Of a DNA stretch of 38,808 nucleotides, positions 8,479 through 16,991 are shown one piece after another. The translations under genes and the position numbers were made by a program. Below the pieces are notes generated by a model. It worked only from the letters and a program-made list of their open reading frames with translations. It did no database searches and was not told the DNA's origin. This DNA comes from Chitinophagaceae bacterium (GTDB taxonomy: Bacteria; Bacteroidota; Bacteroidia; Chitinophagales; Chitinophagaceae), in assembly GCA_026415715.1 (NCBI GenBank), contig JAOAGO010000026.1, forward strand, positions 1-38,808. The letters are read 5' to 3'. Every line of letters begins with the position of its first letter. Position 1 is the first letter of the stretch.

Positions 8479-9908
8479 TAGTTAAAAAAAGTCTTTCGAT
8501 GTAAAAATAAACTGTTTTGACCGAATCGGTTAAATGACCACTCCAGTTTTACGATAATGTCATACAAGGTAAAGATATCCACTCCGATACCTCCGGAATA
8601 AAGCCATCGGTTGGATAAGGTGTTGGTACCCGGTTGGGGGTCGTACACATAACCCGTGTTGCCGTACACTTTTCCGAAGATACGGAAAGGCACATCGGTC
8701 ATTTTTTTGTTTTTTATTTTAGGCATCGGAGTGCGGAAGCGTAAAAGTTCACGGCTCAGCGTGGCTCTACCATAGCCTCCGGCAACGCCATCCACAACAT
8801 AATACTCATATCCTTGCATAAAAATGTCGCCATAGCCCAGAAATCTTCTGTTGAAAAAAGGTTGCCGAAAAGGAAGCTTGATGCCGCCGTAAAGGTTCAC
8901 ATGAAAAAAGGTTTTTGGCGAAAGATGCCAGTTGCCCAGCGCACGAATCTGAGTTTGCCATAAGTTAACGGTGCGGTCCAGGCCGCTTTTACTTACGGTA
9001 AGCTGCAGAGCATATCCTTTGGTGGGATAAGGAATATAATCAAGATTAAACCAATTGAGCTGATATAAAAATGTAGGGAAGCGGGTGTTTAGCCGGTTTG
9101 TTTTAAAATATTCGGGATTGAGGGACAGCACCGTGTCTGATATGTTTTCTTGAGTATAGGTAAAACCTAACAGGTGCCTTGTATTAATGGCCGGCCGGTA
9201 AGATAACAGAAATTGTGCATTAACAAATTTCCTGAGAAATTGGGAAGGGTCTTTGAGAAAAGCCTGTTTATTGTTTTCGGTGGCATAGTTTATTTCTTTT
9301 GTTTTACCGATTGAAAAACCGGCCATGGCGCCCCATTTCATTTTTTTATCCAGAAACATTCTGTCATAATGCAGGGTAATTTGAGGGGCATATCCGTTAA
9401 TTATCCATATTCGTAATTTGTCATTTCGTCCGGTAGCGTTATTATATTGAAATCTTATTCCGTAATTCACTCGTCTCAAATCGCCCTGATGTTCTAAAAG
9501 CCACTGATTCAGATTTCTGTCCACCGGCTTAAAATAGGGGAAGGGGAATAGATACCATCTTTCTTTTACGTTGATTTGAATACGAAGGATTTGATCAGCA
9601 GTAATCTGCGGAATGACATCTACGTGATGAAAAAGAGTGGTGTTCATGAGCTGACAACGGGCAAGTGATACCAGTTCCGTAAGTGCCGATGCAGGTATGC
9701 TCTGGTGTTCGCTGAATGGCAGTTCGCGGAGGATGATGTCTTGTTTTGTTTTTTGATTTCCTTCGATTTTTATTTCGCTCAGGAAGAGTAAATCATCCGC
9801 TGATTTATCGGATAGTTCGGCCGTTTGCGATTTGCCCTGCAAAATACCAGCAAATAATACGATAACAACCGAAAGAAAGTATTTTAAATACACCGGCATG
9901 AAACCCAA
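8478..9908 (-). CDS. Omp85-superfamily protein with one POTRA domain
   Basis: 476 residues. A signal peptide (to about residue 28, GKSQ) is followed by one POTRA-like domain at about 42-118, with LSEIKIEGNQKTKQDIILREL as its first strand and helix. A barrel of about 350 residues follows, with repeated aromatic amphipathic strands and YIPYPTKGYALQL, comparable to the P-x-G segment of other Omp85 barrels. One POTRA and a short barrel separate it from the 914-residue BamA nearby. Similar short Omp85 proteins are listed broadly as BamA/TamA family; the substrate is unknown. It is coupled to nadK by a one-base overlap. An in-frame ATG four codons in (MPVYLKYFLS) is an equally possible start. It could assist assembly of a specific barrel or lipid movement; that is speculative. 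Confidence 0.75.
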   Translation of the reverse strand: MGFMPVYLKYFLSVVIVLFAGILQGKSQTAELSDKSADDLLFLSEIKIEGNQKTKQDIILRELPFSEHQSIPASALTELVSLARCQLMNTTLFHHVDVIPQITADQILRIQINVKERWYLFPFPYFKPVDRNLNQWLLEHQGDLRRVNYGIRFQYNNATGRNDKLRIWIINGYAPQITLHYDRMFLDKKMKWGAMAGFSIGKTKEINYATENNKQAFLKDPSQFLRKFVNAQFLLSYRPAINTRHLLGFTYTQENISDTVLSLNPEYFKTNRLNTRFPTFLYQLNWFNLDYIPYPTKGYALQLTVSKSGLDRTVNLWQTQIRALGNWHLSPKTFFHVNLYGGIKLPFRQPFFNRRFLGYGDIFMQGYEYYVVDGVAGGYGRATLSRELLRFRTPMPKIKNKKMTDVPFRIFGKVYGNTGYVYDPQPGTNTLSNRWLYSGGIGVDIFTLYDIIVKLEWSFNRFGQNSLFLHRKTFFN

Positions 9909-9957
9909 TACAGGGTTCTAAATTAGGCGGAATTGGTGAAAAACAAAAGTTAGTGTA

Positions 9958-10620
9958 CTATATTTTTAGATAATTCATCAGATTTTCGTAGTTTCTTTTC
10001 AGGGAATTTTGATATTGTTCTTCTCCGAAATAGTATTTTACATGATAATCATACCGTTGAAAAGTTTCCACAATACCCGAAACTTCAGATTGGTTGATGC
10101 GGAGAGTAATCTGCATCATTCCGTCCTGAGCGTTGTTGGAGGTGTTCAGTTGAGTGATCCGGGCATCATGGGATTCTACCAGGCGTGAGATTTCCTGAAA
10201 CGAGTATTGATTGGAAGGAATTTCCAGCACAATCAGTCCGCCCGGCTCTTTCAGATTCATTAAATCAGATACGAAGCGGAAAAGATCGTTGTAAATCAGT
10301 GCGCCGATATATTCGTTTTTTTCGTTTACAACAGGCACAACGCTGAGTGCGTATTCGGCTGCCAGTTGAAAGGCGCTCAGGCAGTGATCGTCTTCTTTTA
10401 CGGATAGCGGAAAAAAGAATTGTTCCAGTTGTTCAATTTCCCAATGCCTGTTTTCTGACTGGTGTAGGTCTTCTTCGCTGATCAGTCCTGCGTATTCCGG
10501 CCCGTCGGTTACCGGCAAATGGCTCACCCTGTTCTCATTCATCAGTTGGAGCGCATACTGCACCTTATCTTTCAGGCCAACGGCGGGAACTGTGGTATTT
10601 ATCAGTTCTTTGTTCAACAT
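9958..10620 (-). CDS. CBS-pair protein with C-terminal ACT-like domain
   Basis: 220-residue soluble protein. Two CBS motifs occupy about residues 1-125: ENRVSHLPVTDGPEYAGLISEEDL and YALSVVPVVNEKNEYIGALIYNDLF are the characteristic second halves. Residues about 135-200 (GGLIVLEIPSNQYSFQEISRLVE...) look like an ACT-type ligand-binding fold. CBS pairs bind adenosyl ligands, so a role as a nucleotide or amino-acid sensor is plausible, but no partner enzyme is fused. In many Bacteroidota a similar gene stands next to nadK; here the Omp85-like gene lies between. Start chosen at ATG 10620, which gives a compact N-terminus directly before the first CBS domain. Confidence 0.8.
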   Translation of the reverse strand: MLNKELINTTVPAVGLKDKVQYALQLMNENRVSHLPVTDGPEYAGLISEEDLHQSENRHWEIEQLEQFFFPLSVKEDDHCLSAFQLAAEYALSVVPVVNEKNEYIGALIYNDLFRFVSDLMNLKEPGGLIVLEIPSNQYSFQEISRLVESHDARITQLNTSNNAQDGMMQITLRINQSEVSGIVETFQRYDYHVKYYFGEEQYQNSLKRNYENLMNYLKI

Positions 10621-10670
10621 GGGATGACGGCTTATAAAAGAAATGCCACTCTGTTAAAAGACAACGATTT

Positions 10671-11447
10671 TCAGCTGACTGTTGCAGGCTGATTCAGTTT
10701 TTTCAGAAATTTATGTAAAATGGCATTAAACTCATCCGGTACTTCCATCATGGGTGCATGCCCGCATTTGTCCACAAAATGCAGTTCGCTGTTTGGTATC
10801 AGGCGGTTAAATTCTCTGGCCACAAAGGGTGGTGTAATAATGTCATTTTTTCCCCATACTAGCAAGGTAGGATGTTTTATTTTATGTAACTCTTCGCTGA
10901 GATTGTTACGGATGGCGCTTTTCGCCAAGGCTACAATTTTGATGGCTTTCATCCGGTTATTTGTAATGCTGTACACTTCATCCACCAGTTCTTTGGTAGC
11001 TAATTTGGGATCATAAAATGTGAGTTCGGTTTTTTTTCTTACATATTCATAATCTCTTCGTTTCGGATAACTGTCGCCCATGCCGTTTTCAAACAATCCC
11101 GAACTACCCGTCAGTATGAGCGATTTTATTCGTTCCGGATGTTTGAGCGCAACCACCAACGCCACATGCCCTCCCAGCGAATTACCCAGCAAATGCACAT
11201 TCCGGTAATCCATGGCTTCCAGAAACTGGTGTACAAACCTGGCAACACCATTTACTGAGGTATGTAAAATATCCATATCCAGAAGAGGGAGTATAGGAAC
11301 CACTACCTTGTTATGGTGACGGAAATAATCTATGATTCCTTTAAAGTTGCTCAGCGCTCCGAAAAGTCCATGCAGAAGCACCAAAGGTTCTCCCTCTCCT
11401 TCTTCTACATATCTGAACTTATCAAATTCTTTTATCTCGTAATTCAT
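10671..11447 (-). CDS. Alpha/beta-hydrolase fold protein
   Basis: 258 residues with a complete catalytic triad visible: nucleophile Ser90 in GNSLGG, Asp202 in VWGKNDIITP and His230 in KCGHAPMMEVP. The oxyanion loop LLHGLFG is at residues 24-30. The layout resembles the BioH/MhpC group of small esterases and carbon-carbon hydrolases. No signal peptide is seen, so it is cytoplasmic. It precedes the CBS gene by 50 bp on the same strand, suggesting co-transcription. Substrate cannot be read from the sequence. Confidence 0.88.
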   Translation of the reverse strand: MNYEIKEFDKFRYVEEGEGEPLVLLHGLFGALSNFKGIIDYFRHHNKVVVPILPLLDMDILHTSVNGVARFVHQFLEAMDYRNVHLLGNSLGGHVALVVALKHPERIKSLILTGSSGLFENGMGDSYPKRRDYEYVRKKTELTFYDPKLATKELVDEVYSITNNRMKAIKIVALAKSAIRNNLSEELHKIKHPTLLVWGKNDIITPPFVAREFNRLIPNSELHFVDKCGHAPMMEVPDEFNAILHKFLKKLNQPATVS

Positions 11448-11630
11448 ATCCGGTTTTACGGTGGCGAAATTTATGAAGCTAAAATAATCGTTTTCAGTAA
11501 AAAAAATGTGGCTGCCGGAAAAATTCGGAAAATTTCTTTTTTCCGGATATCATGAAAAGGTATGAAAAGGTAAAATTTAAGTTACGAACAGCAAATTCAA
11601 AACAAACAGATTTATCACTAAACCCAAAAT

Positions 11631-12176
11631 TCAATTTTCCGGTTTAAGTTCCTGAGCAAGTTTTTCAAAAAATAGTTCCAGGTCCTGAAAAATATCCTGA
11701 AAAACAGGTACAATATCACCGAAACGGTTAATGACCATAGGCCCCCAGGGTTGAACATAGTCATAAGTTACCGAGGCATCTATATTAGTCTGGTTAATAA
11801 CTTTCATTTTTTGTGCATAAAAAAGCAGTACGCTGAAAATCAGGGTATAGATAATGACAAAAAGAAAGGCGCCACCCGCTTTATTCAGCCAGCCCAGCGA
11901 CATGGCTTCGGCTGTTTTTTCCAGAAAGCCGGCACCCATTCTTATAAGCCAGATGAAACCAATAAAAACGATTAAGAAAGAAAGAAACGGCACCCAGTCT
12001 TTCGGAACAGGAAAATGCGCTGAAAGATGAAAAGCGGCAATGGCTGATAATTTCAGCGCGGCAGCCAGGGCAATAATTACCGCTAACAGCGAAAAAACCC
12101 CGATCATCAATCCGAGACGCAGGCCTTTCCATACGGCAAGGCTTAAGGTAATGCCATACAAAACATCAATAATCAT
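11631..12176 (-). CDS. CvpA-family inner-membrane protein
   Basis: 181 residues with four hydrophobic segments at about 5-25, 28-50, 62-84 and 98-122, and a charged C-terminal tail. The opening MIIDVLYGITLSLAVWKGLRLGLMIGVFSL is typical of the CvpA family, as is the GWLNKAGGAFLF segment. CvpA was first described through colicin V production and has since been linked to envelope stress. Its molecular activity is not established. The gene stands between a YqeY-like gene (40-bp gap) and, after 183 bp, the hydrolase gene. I see nothing in that 183-bp gap. Confidence 0.85.
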   Translation of the reverse strand: MIIDVLYGITLSLAVWKGLRLGLMIGVFSLLAVIIALAAALKLSAIAAFHLSAHFPVPKDWVPFLSFLIVFIGFIWLIRMGAGFLEKTAEAMSLGWLNKAGGAFLFVIIYTLIFSVLLFYAQKMKVINQTNIDASVTYDYVQPWGPMVINRFGDIVPVFQDIFQDLELFFEKLAQELKPEN

Positions 12177-12216
12177 GACAAATATTTAACACCCGGTATC
12201 CGGTTGAAGTGTAGGA

Positions 12217-12678
12217 TTATCCGCCGGGTTGAGACAGAAGCTCTTTTACCATAGCCGAAAGGGTTTTTCCGTCCGCCCTTCCGGCCAGTTGTTTTGTAGC
12301 CGCTGCCATAACCTTACCCATATCGGAAACGGAAGTGGCGCCAACGGATTCAATGATTTTTTTTAGTTCTTCTTTTAACTCATCCGTTGAAAGGGGGGCG
12401 AGCAGAAACTGTTCAATCACGGCAATTTCTTCCTCTTCCTTTAAGGCCAGGTCGTTTCGGTTTTGACTACGATAAATTTCCAGTGCATCTTTTCGTTGTT
12501 TCACCAGCTTTTGCAACAGTCTGATTTCATCTTCTTCTTTCAGCTCGCCTCCGGCGCCTTCCGACGTTTTAGCCAGAAGTATGGCTGCTTTTATGGCGCG
12601 AAGGCTTCTTAACCGGGCTTCATCTTTTGCCAGCATAGCCTGTTTTAATTCTGCCATAACTTTTTGTTCCAGCGACAT
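12217..12678 (-). CDS. GatB/YqeY domain protein
   Basis: 153-residue soluble protein of the YqeY family, related to the C-terminal tRNA-binding tail domain of GatB. MSLEQKVMAELKQAMLAKDEARLRSLRAIKAAI is the family's N-terminal helical bundle, and SDMGKVMAAATKQLAGRADGKTLSAMVKELL is the C-terminal three-helix domain. It is a stand-alone protein with no amidotransferase domain. The role is uncertain; interaction with tRNA or an amidotransferase is inferred only from homology. It lies 25 bp downstream of gldC and 40 bp upstream of the CvpA gene. Confidence 0.92.
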   Translation of the reverse strand: MSLEQKVMAELKQAMLAKDEARLRSLRAIKAAILLAKTSEGAGGELKEEDEIRLLQKLVKQRKDALEIYRSQNRNDLALKEEEEIAVIEQFLLAPLSTDELKEELKKIIESVGATSVSDMGKVMAAATKQLAGRADGKTLSAMVKELLSQPGG

Positions 12679-12703
12679 AGAGGATCATTTAGTGAACATG
12701 CAA

Positions 12704-13051
12704 TTATAATTTATTTTCCCGTAAATCTCTTTCCTTAAACTTTTTGAGAAACTCTTTGGCAAAATTCCGGATGTATTCGGCCAGTTCCTGATTCCGGGTA
12801 GCTCTGGAATACGTGTCGGCCATGGTAAAAAATGTCTGGTAAAAAAAATCCGCCATTTCATCCACGAGCATTTCTTTCGTCCACAGGTCTATCCGCAGGG
12901 CCGATTTACTTTTTCCGTCCCAAAAAGAAACCAGCATCGCTTTTGCATCTTCCCAGTTTTCTGCCGTTGTGTCTGATGCTTTCCATCGAATGGATTGAGG
13001 TATCCTGTTTTCGTCGGTGGTTACTTCAATACAGATGTTTGAAGATTTCAT
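12704..13051 (-). CDS. gldC: Gliding motility protein GldC
   Basis: 115 residues from the ATG at 13051. A longer frame to 13129 adds a hydrophobic stretch (MKILFFFLFVSFG...) that family members lack, so the internal start is preferred. The core matches GldC closely in pattern: a variable strand, then DENRIPQSIRWKASD, EDAKAMLVSFWDGKSKSALRIDLWTKEMLVDEMADFFYQT and MADTYSRAT. In Flavobacterium johnsoniae GldC is a small soluble accessory protein that improves gliding efficiency; its biochemistry is unknown. gldB is not adjacent here. Its neighbour at 13195 is transcribed divergently. Confidence 0.88.
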   Translation of the reverse strand: MKSSNICIEVTTDENRIPQSIRWKASDTTAENWEDAKAMLVSFWDGKSKSALRIDLWTKEMLVDEMADFFYQTFFTMADTYSRATRNQELAEYIRNFAKEFLKKFKERDLRENKL

Positions 13052-13147
13052 AAACTTTTTTTGAATATATCTATGTATAAAAGACAAAATTCCGAAACTC
13101 ACGAAAAGAAAAAAGAATAAAATCTTCAAAACCGGAATGATTATTTT

Positions 13148-13174
13148 TTTGTTGTGCCCAGATGATTACCTTTG
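13148..13174 (+). promoter_or_regulatory. Bacteroidota-type promoter for the DUF4290 gene
   Basis: TTTG at 13148-13151 and a perfect TACCTTTG at 13167-13174, with 15 nt between them, slightly short of the usual spacing. It overlaps a possible upstream ATG at 13162 and so argues for the start at 13195. Confidence 0.6.
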
Positions 13175-13194
13175 CTGAGTCTGATAAGGTTATT

Positions 13195-13851
13195 ATGGAG
13201 TATAATACAACCAGAAATCGCCTGATAATGAGAGAATACGGGCGCCACGTGCAGAAAATGGTGGAGTATATTATTACAATTGAAGATCCGGAAAGAAGAC
13301 AACGCAATGCGCAGGCAGTCATTGAATTAATGGGTTTTTTAAATCCACATCTCCGAAACGTAGAAGATTTCAGGCATAAGCTTTGGGATCATCTGTTTTT
13401 GATTTCCGATTTCAGGCTGGATGTAAAATCGCCATATCCCATACCAACCCGTGAAACCCTAAAATCCAAACCAAAGCCCTTGCCTTATCCGAAACGGTAT
13501 CCTAAATATTCTCACCTCGGCAAGAATCTGGAAATGGTTATTGAGAAGGCATTGAAAGAAGAAGATCCCGAAAAAAGAGCCGGCTTTGCCAATGCCATTG
13601 CTTACTACATGAAACTGGCCTACACCAACTGGCATAAAGAAACCGTACATGATGATGCTATTCAAAATGAGTTATCAGCCATAACAGGAGGCCAGTTAAC
13701 CTTCACAAATACTCCTTATGTGAAAGCCTACAGAGCACAACCCGAAATGGCCAACAGGACAGGGTTTGTAAAACAAAGGGGTAAATTTCAGCAACGTAAC
13801 GGCAACCGCCGCGACGGCCGTAATAACACCTTTAAGAAAAAAAGATTCTGA
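13195..13851 (+). CDS. DUF4290 family protein
   Basis: 218 residues from ATG 13195. The family start is recognisable: MEYNTTRNRLIMREYGRHVQKMVEYI. An ATG at 13162 is rejected because a promoter element lies over it. The body is helical and contains two similar segments, IEDPERRQRNAQAVIELMGFLNPHLR and EEDPEKRAGFANAIAYYMKLAYTNWH, suggesting an internal duplication. The last 30 residues are rich in Arg, Lys, Gln and Asn, like an RNA- or DNA-binding tail. No enzymatic motif is present and the function is unknown. It stands 83 bp upstream of murA on the same strand, so it may be co-transcribed with it. Confidence 0.85.
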   Translation: MEYNTTRNRLIMREYGRHVQKMVEYIITIEDPERRQRNAQAVIELMGFLNPHLRNVEDFRHKLWDHLFLISDFRLDVKSPYPIPTRETLKSKPKPLPYPKRYPKYSHLGKNLEMVIEKALKEEDPEKRAGFANAIAYYMKLAYTNWHKETVHDDAIQNELSAITGGQLTFTNTPYVKAYRAQPEMANRTGFVKQRGKFQQRNGNRRDGRNNTFKKKRF

Positions 13852-13934
13852 AAAAACGTATTTTCCTATCTGTTTGCGTATCGGAGCGCTTTGAGTAATC
13901 AGGTATTTTCGCTACTGCAAATTTTTACATATTT

Positions 13935-15248
13935 ATGTACTCATTTGAAGTTACCGGCGGAAAAAAGTTAAAGGGTGAAATTACACCACAGGGCGCCAAA
14001 AACGAAGCGCTTCAGGTTATCAGCGCTGTACTGCTTACATCTGAACCGGTAACCATTTCCAATGTGCCGGATATATCGGATGTAAATCTTCTTATTGAAT
14101 TGCTGAAAGATTTGAATGTATCGGTTGAAAAAACCGATGCCCATACTTATCAGTTCTGTGCCCGCGATGTCAATCTGGATTATTTACAAAGCGAAGCCTA
14201 TTATCAAAAAAATGCAAAGCTGAGAGGATCTGTAATGCTGGCCGGCCCTTTGCTGAGTCGTTTTAAGCAGGCAGTTATCCCAAAGCCCGGAGGCGATAAA
14301 ATAGGACGCAGAAGATTAGATACCCATATTCATGGCTTTGTTTCGCTTGGAGCACGATATGAATATGATGAACAAAAAGGATGCTATCAGCTGACAGCCC
14401 CTCAACTTTCAGGCAACTATCTGATGCTGGATGAGCCTTCCGTAACCGGAACAGCCAACATTATTATGGCGGCTGTGCTGGCCAGGGGGAAAACAATTAT
14501 ATATAATGCCGCCTGCGAGCCTTATATTCAACAGCTATGCAGAATGCTCAACCGCATGGGCGCTAAGATCAGCGGAATCGGTAGCAACATGTTGGTCATA
14601 GAAGGGGTGGAACGGCTGGGCGGAACATCACATCGCCTGCTACCCGATATGATAGAAGTAGGTTCATTTATCGGAATGGCAGCCATGACACAAAGCGAAT
14701 TAACGATTAAAAATGCCGGTATTGAACATCTGGGCATCATTCCCGATAAATTCAGGCAACTGGGTATCCGGCTTGAATATAAAAACGACGATATTCATAT
14801 TCCCGAACAACCAGTTTATGAGATTCAGACTTTTCTCGACGGCTCGGTATTAACCATTTACGATCATCCCTGGCCGGGATTTACTCCCGATCTGCTCAGT
14901 ATAGCGCTGGTTACTGCCATTCAGGCAAAGGGTTCTGTTCTCATCCATCAAAAAATGTTTGAAAGCCGCTTGTTTTTTGTGGACAAATTAATAGACATGG
15001 GTGCACGGATTGTCCTCTGCGATCCGCATCGTGCCGTTGTTATCGGGCTGGAGCGGGAACAATCCCTTCGGGGTATCGTAATGAGCAGTCCCGACATCAG
15101 GGCCGGGGTAGCTTTGTTAATTGCTGCACTGAGCGCCGAAGGAAAAAGCCTGATTCAAAATGTAGAACAGATAGACCGCGGTTATGAAAAAATTGACCAA
15201 AGGCTTAACCTTCTCGGAGCCGATATCAGAAGAGTTGTACACAGCTAA
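13935..15248 (+). CDS. murA: UDP-GlcNAc 1-carboxyvinyltransferase, Asp-type active site
   Basis: First committed step of peptidoglycan synthesis: transfer of enolpyruvate from PEP to UDP-GlcNAc in the cytoplasm. 437 residues, slightly longer than the common length of about 420. The N-terminal substrate loop QGAKNEAL gives Lys22-Asn23 as in E. coli. The catalytic loop reads PKPGGDKIGRRRLD, with Asp121 where most enzymes have the Cys attacked by fosfomycin. Established knowledge: the Cys-to-Asp form is active and fosfomycin-insensitive in other bacteria. The C-terminal half contains the expected PGFTPDLL and SPDIRAGVALLIAAL blocks. Confidence 0.96.
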   Translation: MYSFEVTGGKKLKGEITPQGAKNEALQVISAVLLTSEPVTISNVPDISDVNLLIELLKDLNVSVEKTDAHTYQFCARDVNLDYLQSEAYYQKNAKLRGSVMLAGPLLSRFKQAVIPKPGGDKIGRRRLDTHIHGFVSLGARYEYDEQKGCYQLTAPQLSGNYLMLDEPSVTGTANIIMAAVLARGKTIIYNAACEPYIQQLCRMLNRMGAKISGIGSNMLVIEGVERLGGTSHRLLPDMIEVGSFIGMAAMTQSELTIKNAGIEHLGIIPDKFRQLGIRLEYKNDDIHIPEQPVYEIQTFLDGSVLTIYDHPWPGFTPDLLSIALVTAIQAKGSVLIHQKMFESRLFFVDKLIDMGARIVLCDPHRAVVIGLEREQSLRGIVMSSPDIRAGVALLIAALSAEGKSLIQNVEQIDRGYEKIDQRLNLLGADIRRVVHS

Positions 15249-15385
15249 CCCTTTAATATTCAACAGCCCTTGATGAATCCGCAAATGATTAATGGAAAAA
15301 GTTAAAAAAATTTATGCTCATCAATTACGTATAGTTAAAAATTTTGACTGATTTGTATTGCAAAATCTGATCTCAATAAACCGTT

Positions 15386-16252
15386 ATGCGTATTCTTTTT
15401 CTTTCTGTTATTTGTTTATTGTCAGCCCTGAAAATTGAGGCACAAAGCGCGGAAGAGTATTTTCAGCAGGGAATAGAAAAACTGCGTTCCGGCAATAAAG
15501 AAGATGCTGTTGAATTTTTTAGCCGGTCAATTGAACTTTCGCCCCATCTTTCTGAAGCTTGGTTTCTTCGGGGCTATGCCCGATTTTTAATGAATTACTG
15601 CGAGCTGGCTGTTCCCGATTTTAAACAGGCGCTTAGCCTGAATCCGGATGATTATTATGCCAGTTTAATGAAAGGAGTCTGCACAGCACGCATTACCGAT
15701 TATGAAGGAGCCTTAGCTGATTTTTCGGACATGATTTTCAAATATCCTGATTCGGCCGAGGTGTATTTTCAACGAGGGTATATTTATGAAATGCTGGGCA
15801 AAAGAGATTCCGCATGCAGCGATTTTACCATGGCAACCAATAAGGGATATAAACTAAATAGGGAAATCATGCTTGTTTGCGAAGAAAATCCCCAACGGAA
15901 AAACTATATTCTCAGACTTACCAAAACAGTCCCGACAAAAGACTATGGTTACTCGGCAAAAAATCCGATTAAAACCGGCAACGGCATTTACGGTGGTCCG
16001 GAAAATCAAAGAGTCTTTCTGAATCTTCTTCGCGATGTAAACGGAAAGCCCGTGAAATATGAGCGTCAGGGGAGTTGTTGTGCATACAAGTCAAAAAATG
16101 CGCCTCTGGGATATGCTTTGGTTGACATATATAAAATTACCTATACCGATGAATCGGGAAATACCCGGGAAACGAAGCTGTACATATCCATGTACGATTA
16201 TGAAGAGCCGATGATACCTGTCGGATTTCGAACCGTTCAGCCTCTGAAATAA
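15386..16252 (+). CDS. Secreted TPR protein with a conserved Bacteroidota C-terminal domain
   Basis: 288 residues: signal peptide to about residue 19 (cleavage near IEAQS), then three to four TPR units over residues 20-165 (EEYFQQGIEKLRSGNKEDAVEFF, SEAWFLRGYARFL, AEVYFQRGYIYEMLGKRDSA). The C-terminal domain, about 185-288, includes GPENQRVFLNLLRDVNGKPVKYERQGSCC and YALVDIYKITY. I recall this domain in many small Bacteroidota proteins that are sometimes mislabelled as KDO-8-phosphate aldolase; it has no aldolase residues. The double Cys after SC may be structural. Likely a periplasmic or outer-membrane-associated scaffold. The partner is unknown. Confidence 0.75.
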   Translation: MRILFLSVICLLSALKIEAQSAEEYFQQGIEKLRSGNKEDAVEFFSRSIELSPHLSEAWFLRGYARFLMNYCELAVPDFKQALSLNPDDYYASLMKGVCTARITDYEGALADFSDMIFKYPDSAEVYFQRGYIYEMLGKRDSACSDFTMATNKGYKLNREIMLVCEENPQRKNYILRLTKTVPTKDYGYSAKNPIKTGNGIYGGPENQRVFLNLLRDVNGKPVKYERQGSCCAYKSKNAPLGYALVDIYKITYTDESGNTRETKLYISMYDYEEPMIPVGFRTVQPLK

Positions 16253-16326
16253 TTAACAAATCTGCTTTTCTGAAAGATACCGTTACGCTGTATTGGCGGA
16301 ATTTCAGATTATGCTTTTCTTTGTTC

Positions 16327-16905
16327 ATGGCCCTGCCTCATGAAAAAATCATACTGGTTGCAGCCCCTTCCGGTTCAGGCAAAACTTCCGTAGTGCGGTA
16401 TTTACTGAAAGCTTTTCCGGATCGGCTGGCTTTTTCGGTGTCATGCACTACACGTCCGCCCCGTGAGGGCGAAAAACACGGTACGGATTATTATTTTATT
16501 TCTGTTGAGGATTTTAAACAAAGAATCCAAAATAACGAGTTTGCCGAATGGGAAATGGTGTATGAAGGTAAATATTACGGCACGCTGAAGGCTGAACTGG
16601 CCCGTATATGGAAAGATAACCGTATACCGCTGCTGGATCTTGACGTGAAAGGAGCTGTTCAAATACAAAAGAAATATCCCGAAACAACCTTGTCGCTGTT
16701 TATCGAGCCGCCATCATTACAGGAACTGGAAAGCAGATTGCGTTTCAGAGGTACTGAAACGGAAGAGTCGCTGAAAATGCGCCTCAGCAAAGCAGCCCAT
16801 GAGATGACGTTTAAAAATCACTTTCAACACATAATAATAAACGATATCCTGGAGGATGCCTGCCGCCGGGCCGAGACAATCGTAAAACAATTTCTCGGAA
16901 ATTAG
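16327..16905 (+). CDS. gmk: Guanylate kinase
   Basis: Phosphorylates GMP to GDP. 192 residues from ATG 16327, normal for the family; an in-frame ATG two codons earlier (16321) cannot be excluded. The P-loop APSGSGKTS is near the N-terminus, followed by the GMP-binding SCTTRPPREGEKHGTDYYF block and the lid-type FAEWEMVYEGKYYGT. LDLDVKGAVQIQKKYP matches the family signature. The stop codon overlaps a possible GTG start (TAGTG) of the next gene. Confidence 0.96.
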   Translation: MALPHEKIILVAAPSGSGKTSVVRYLLKAFPDRLAFSVSCTTRPPREGEKHGTDYYFISVEDFKQRIQNNEFAEWEMVYEGKYYGTLKAELARIWKDNRIPLLDLDVKGAVQIQKKYPETTLSLFIEPPSLQELESRLRFRGTETEESLKMRLSKAAHEMTFKNHFQHIIINDILEDACRRAETIVKQFLGN

Positions 16906-16991
16906 TGATAAGAAAATTACTGACAGGGAGTTTTAAAATTTTATGCCACCCGATATTCCGGATTCGTTCTCTGTTTTATCTTCGTATCAGC

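Noticed and set aside
16905-16991. GTG start overlapping the gmk stop for the CNNM/CBS gene
   Set aside because: The TAGTG overlap looks like coupling, but the 29 extra residues are unlike the family start, which fits ATG 16992.
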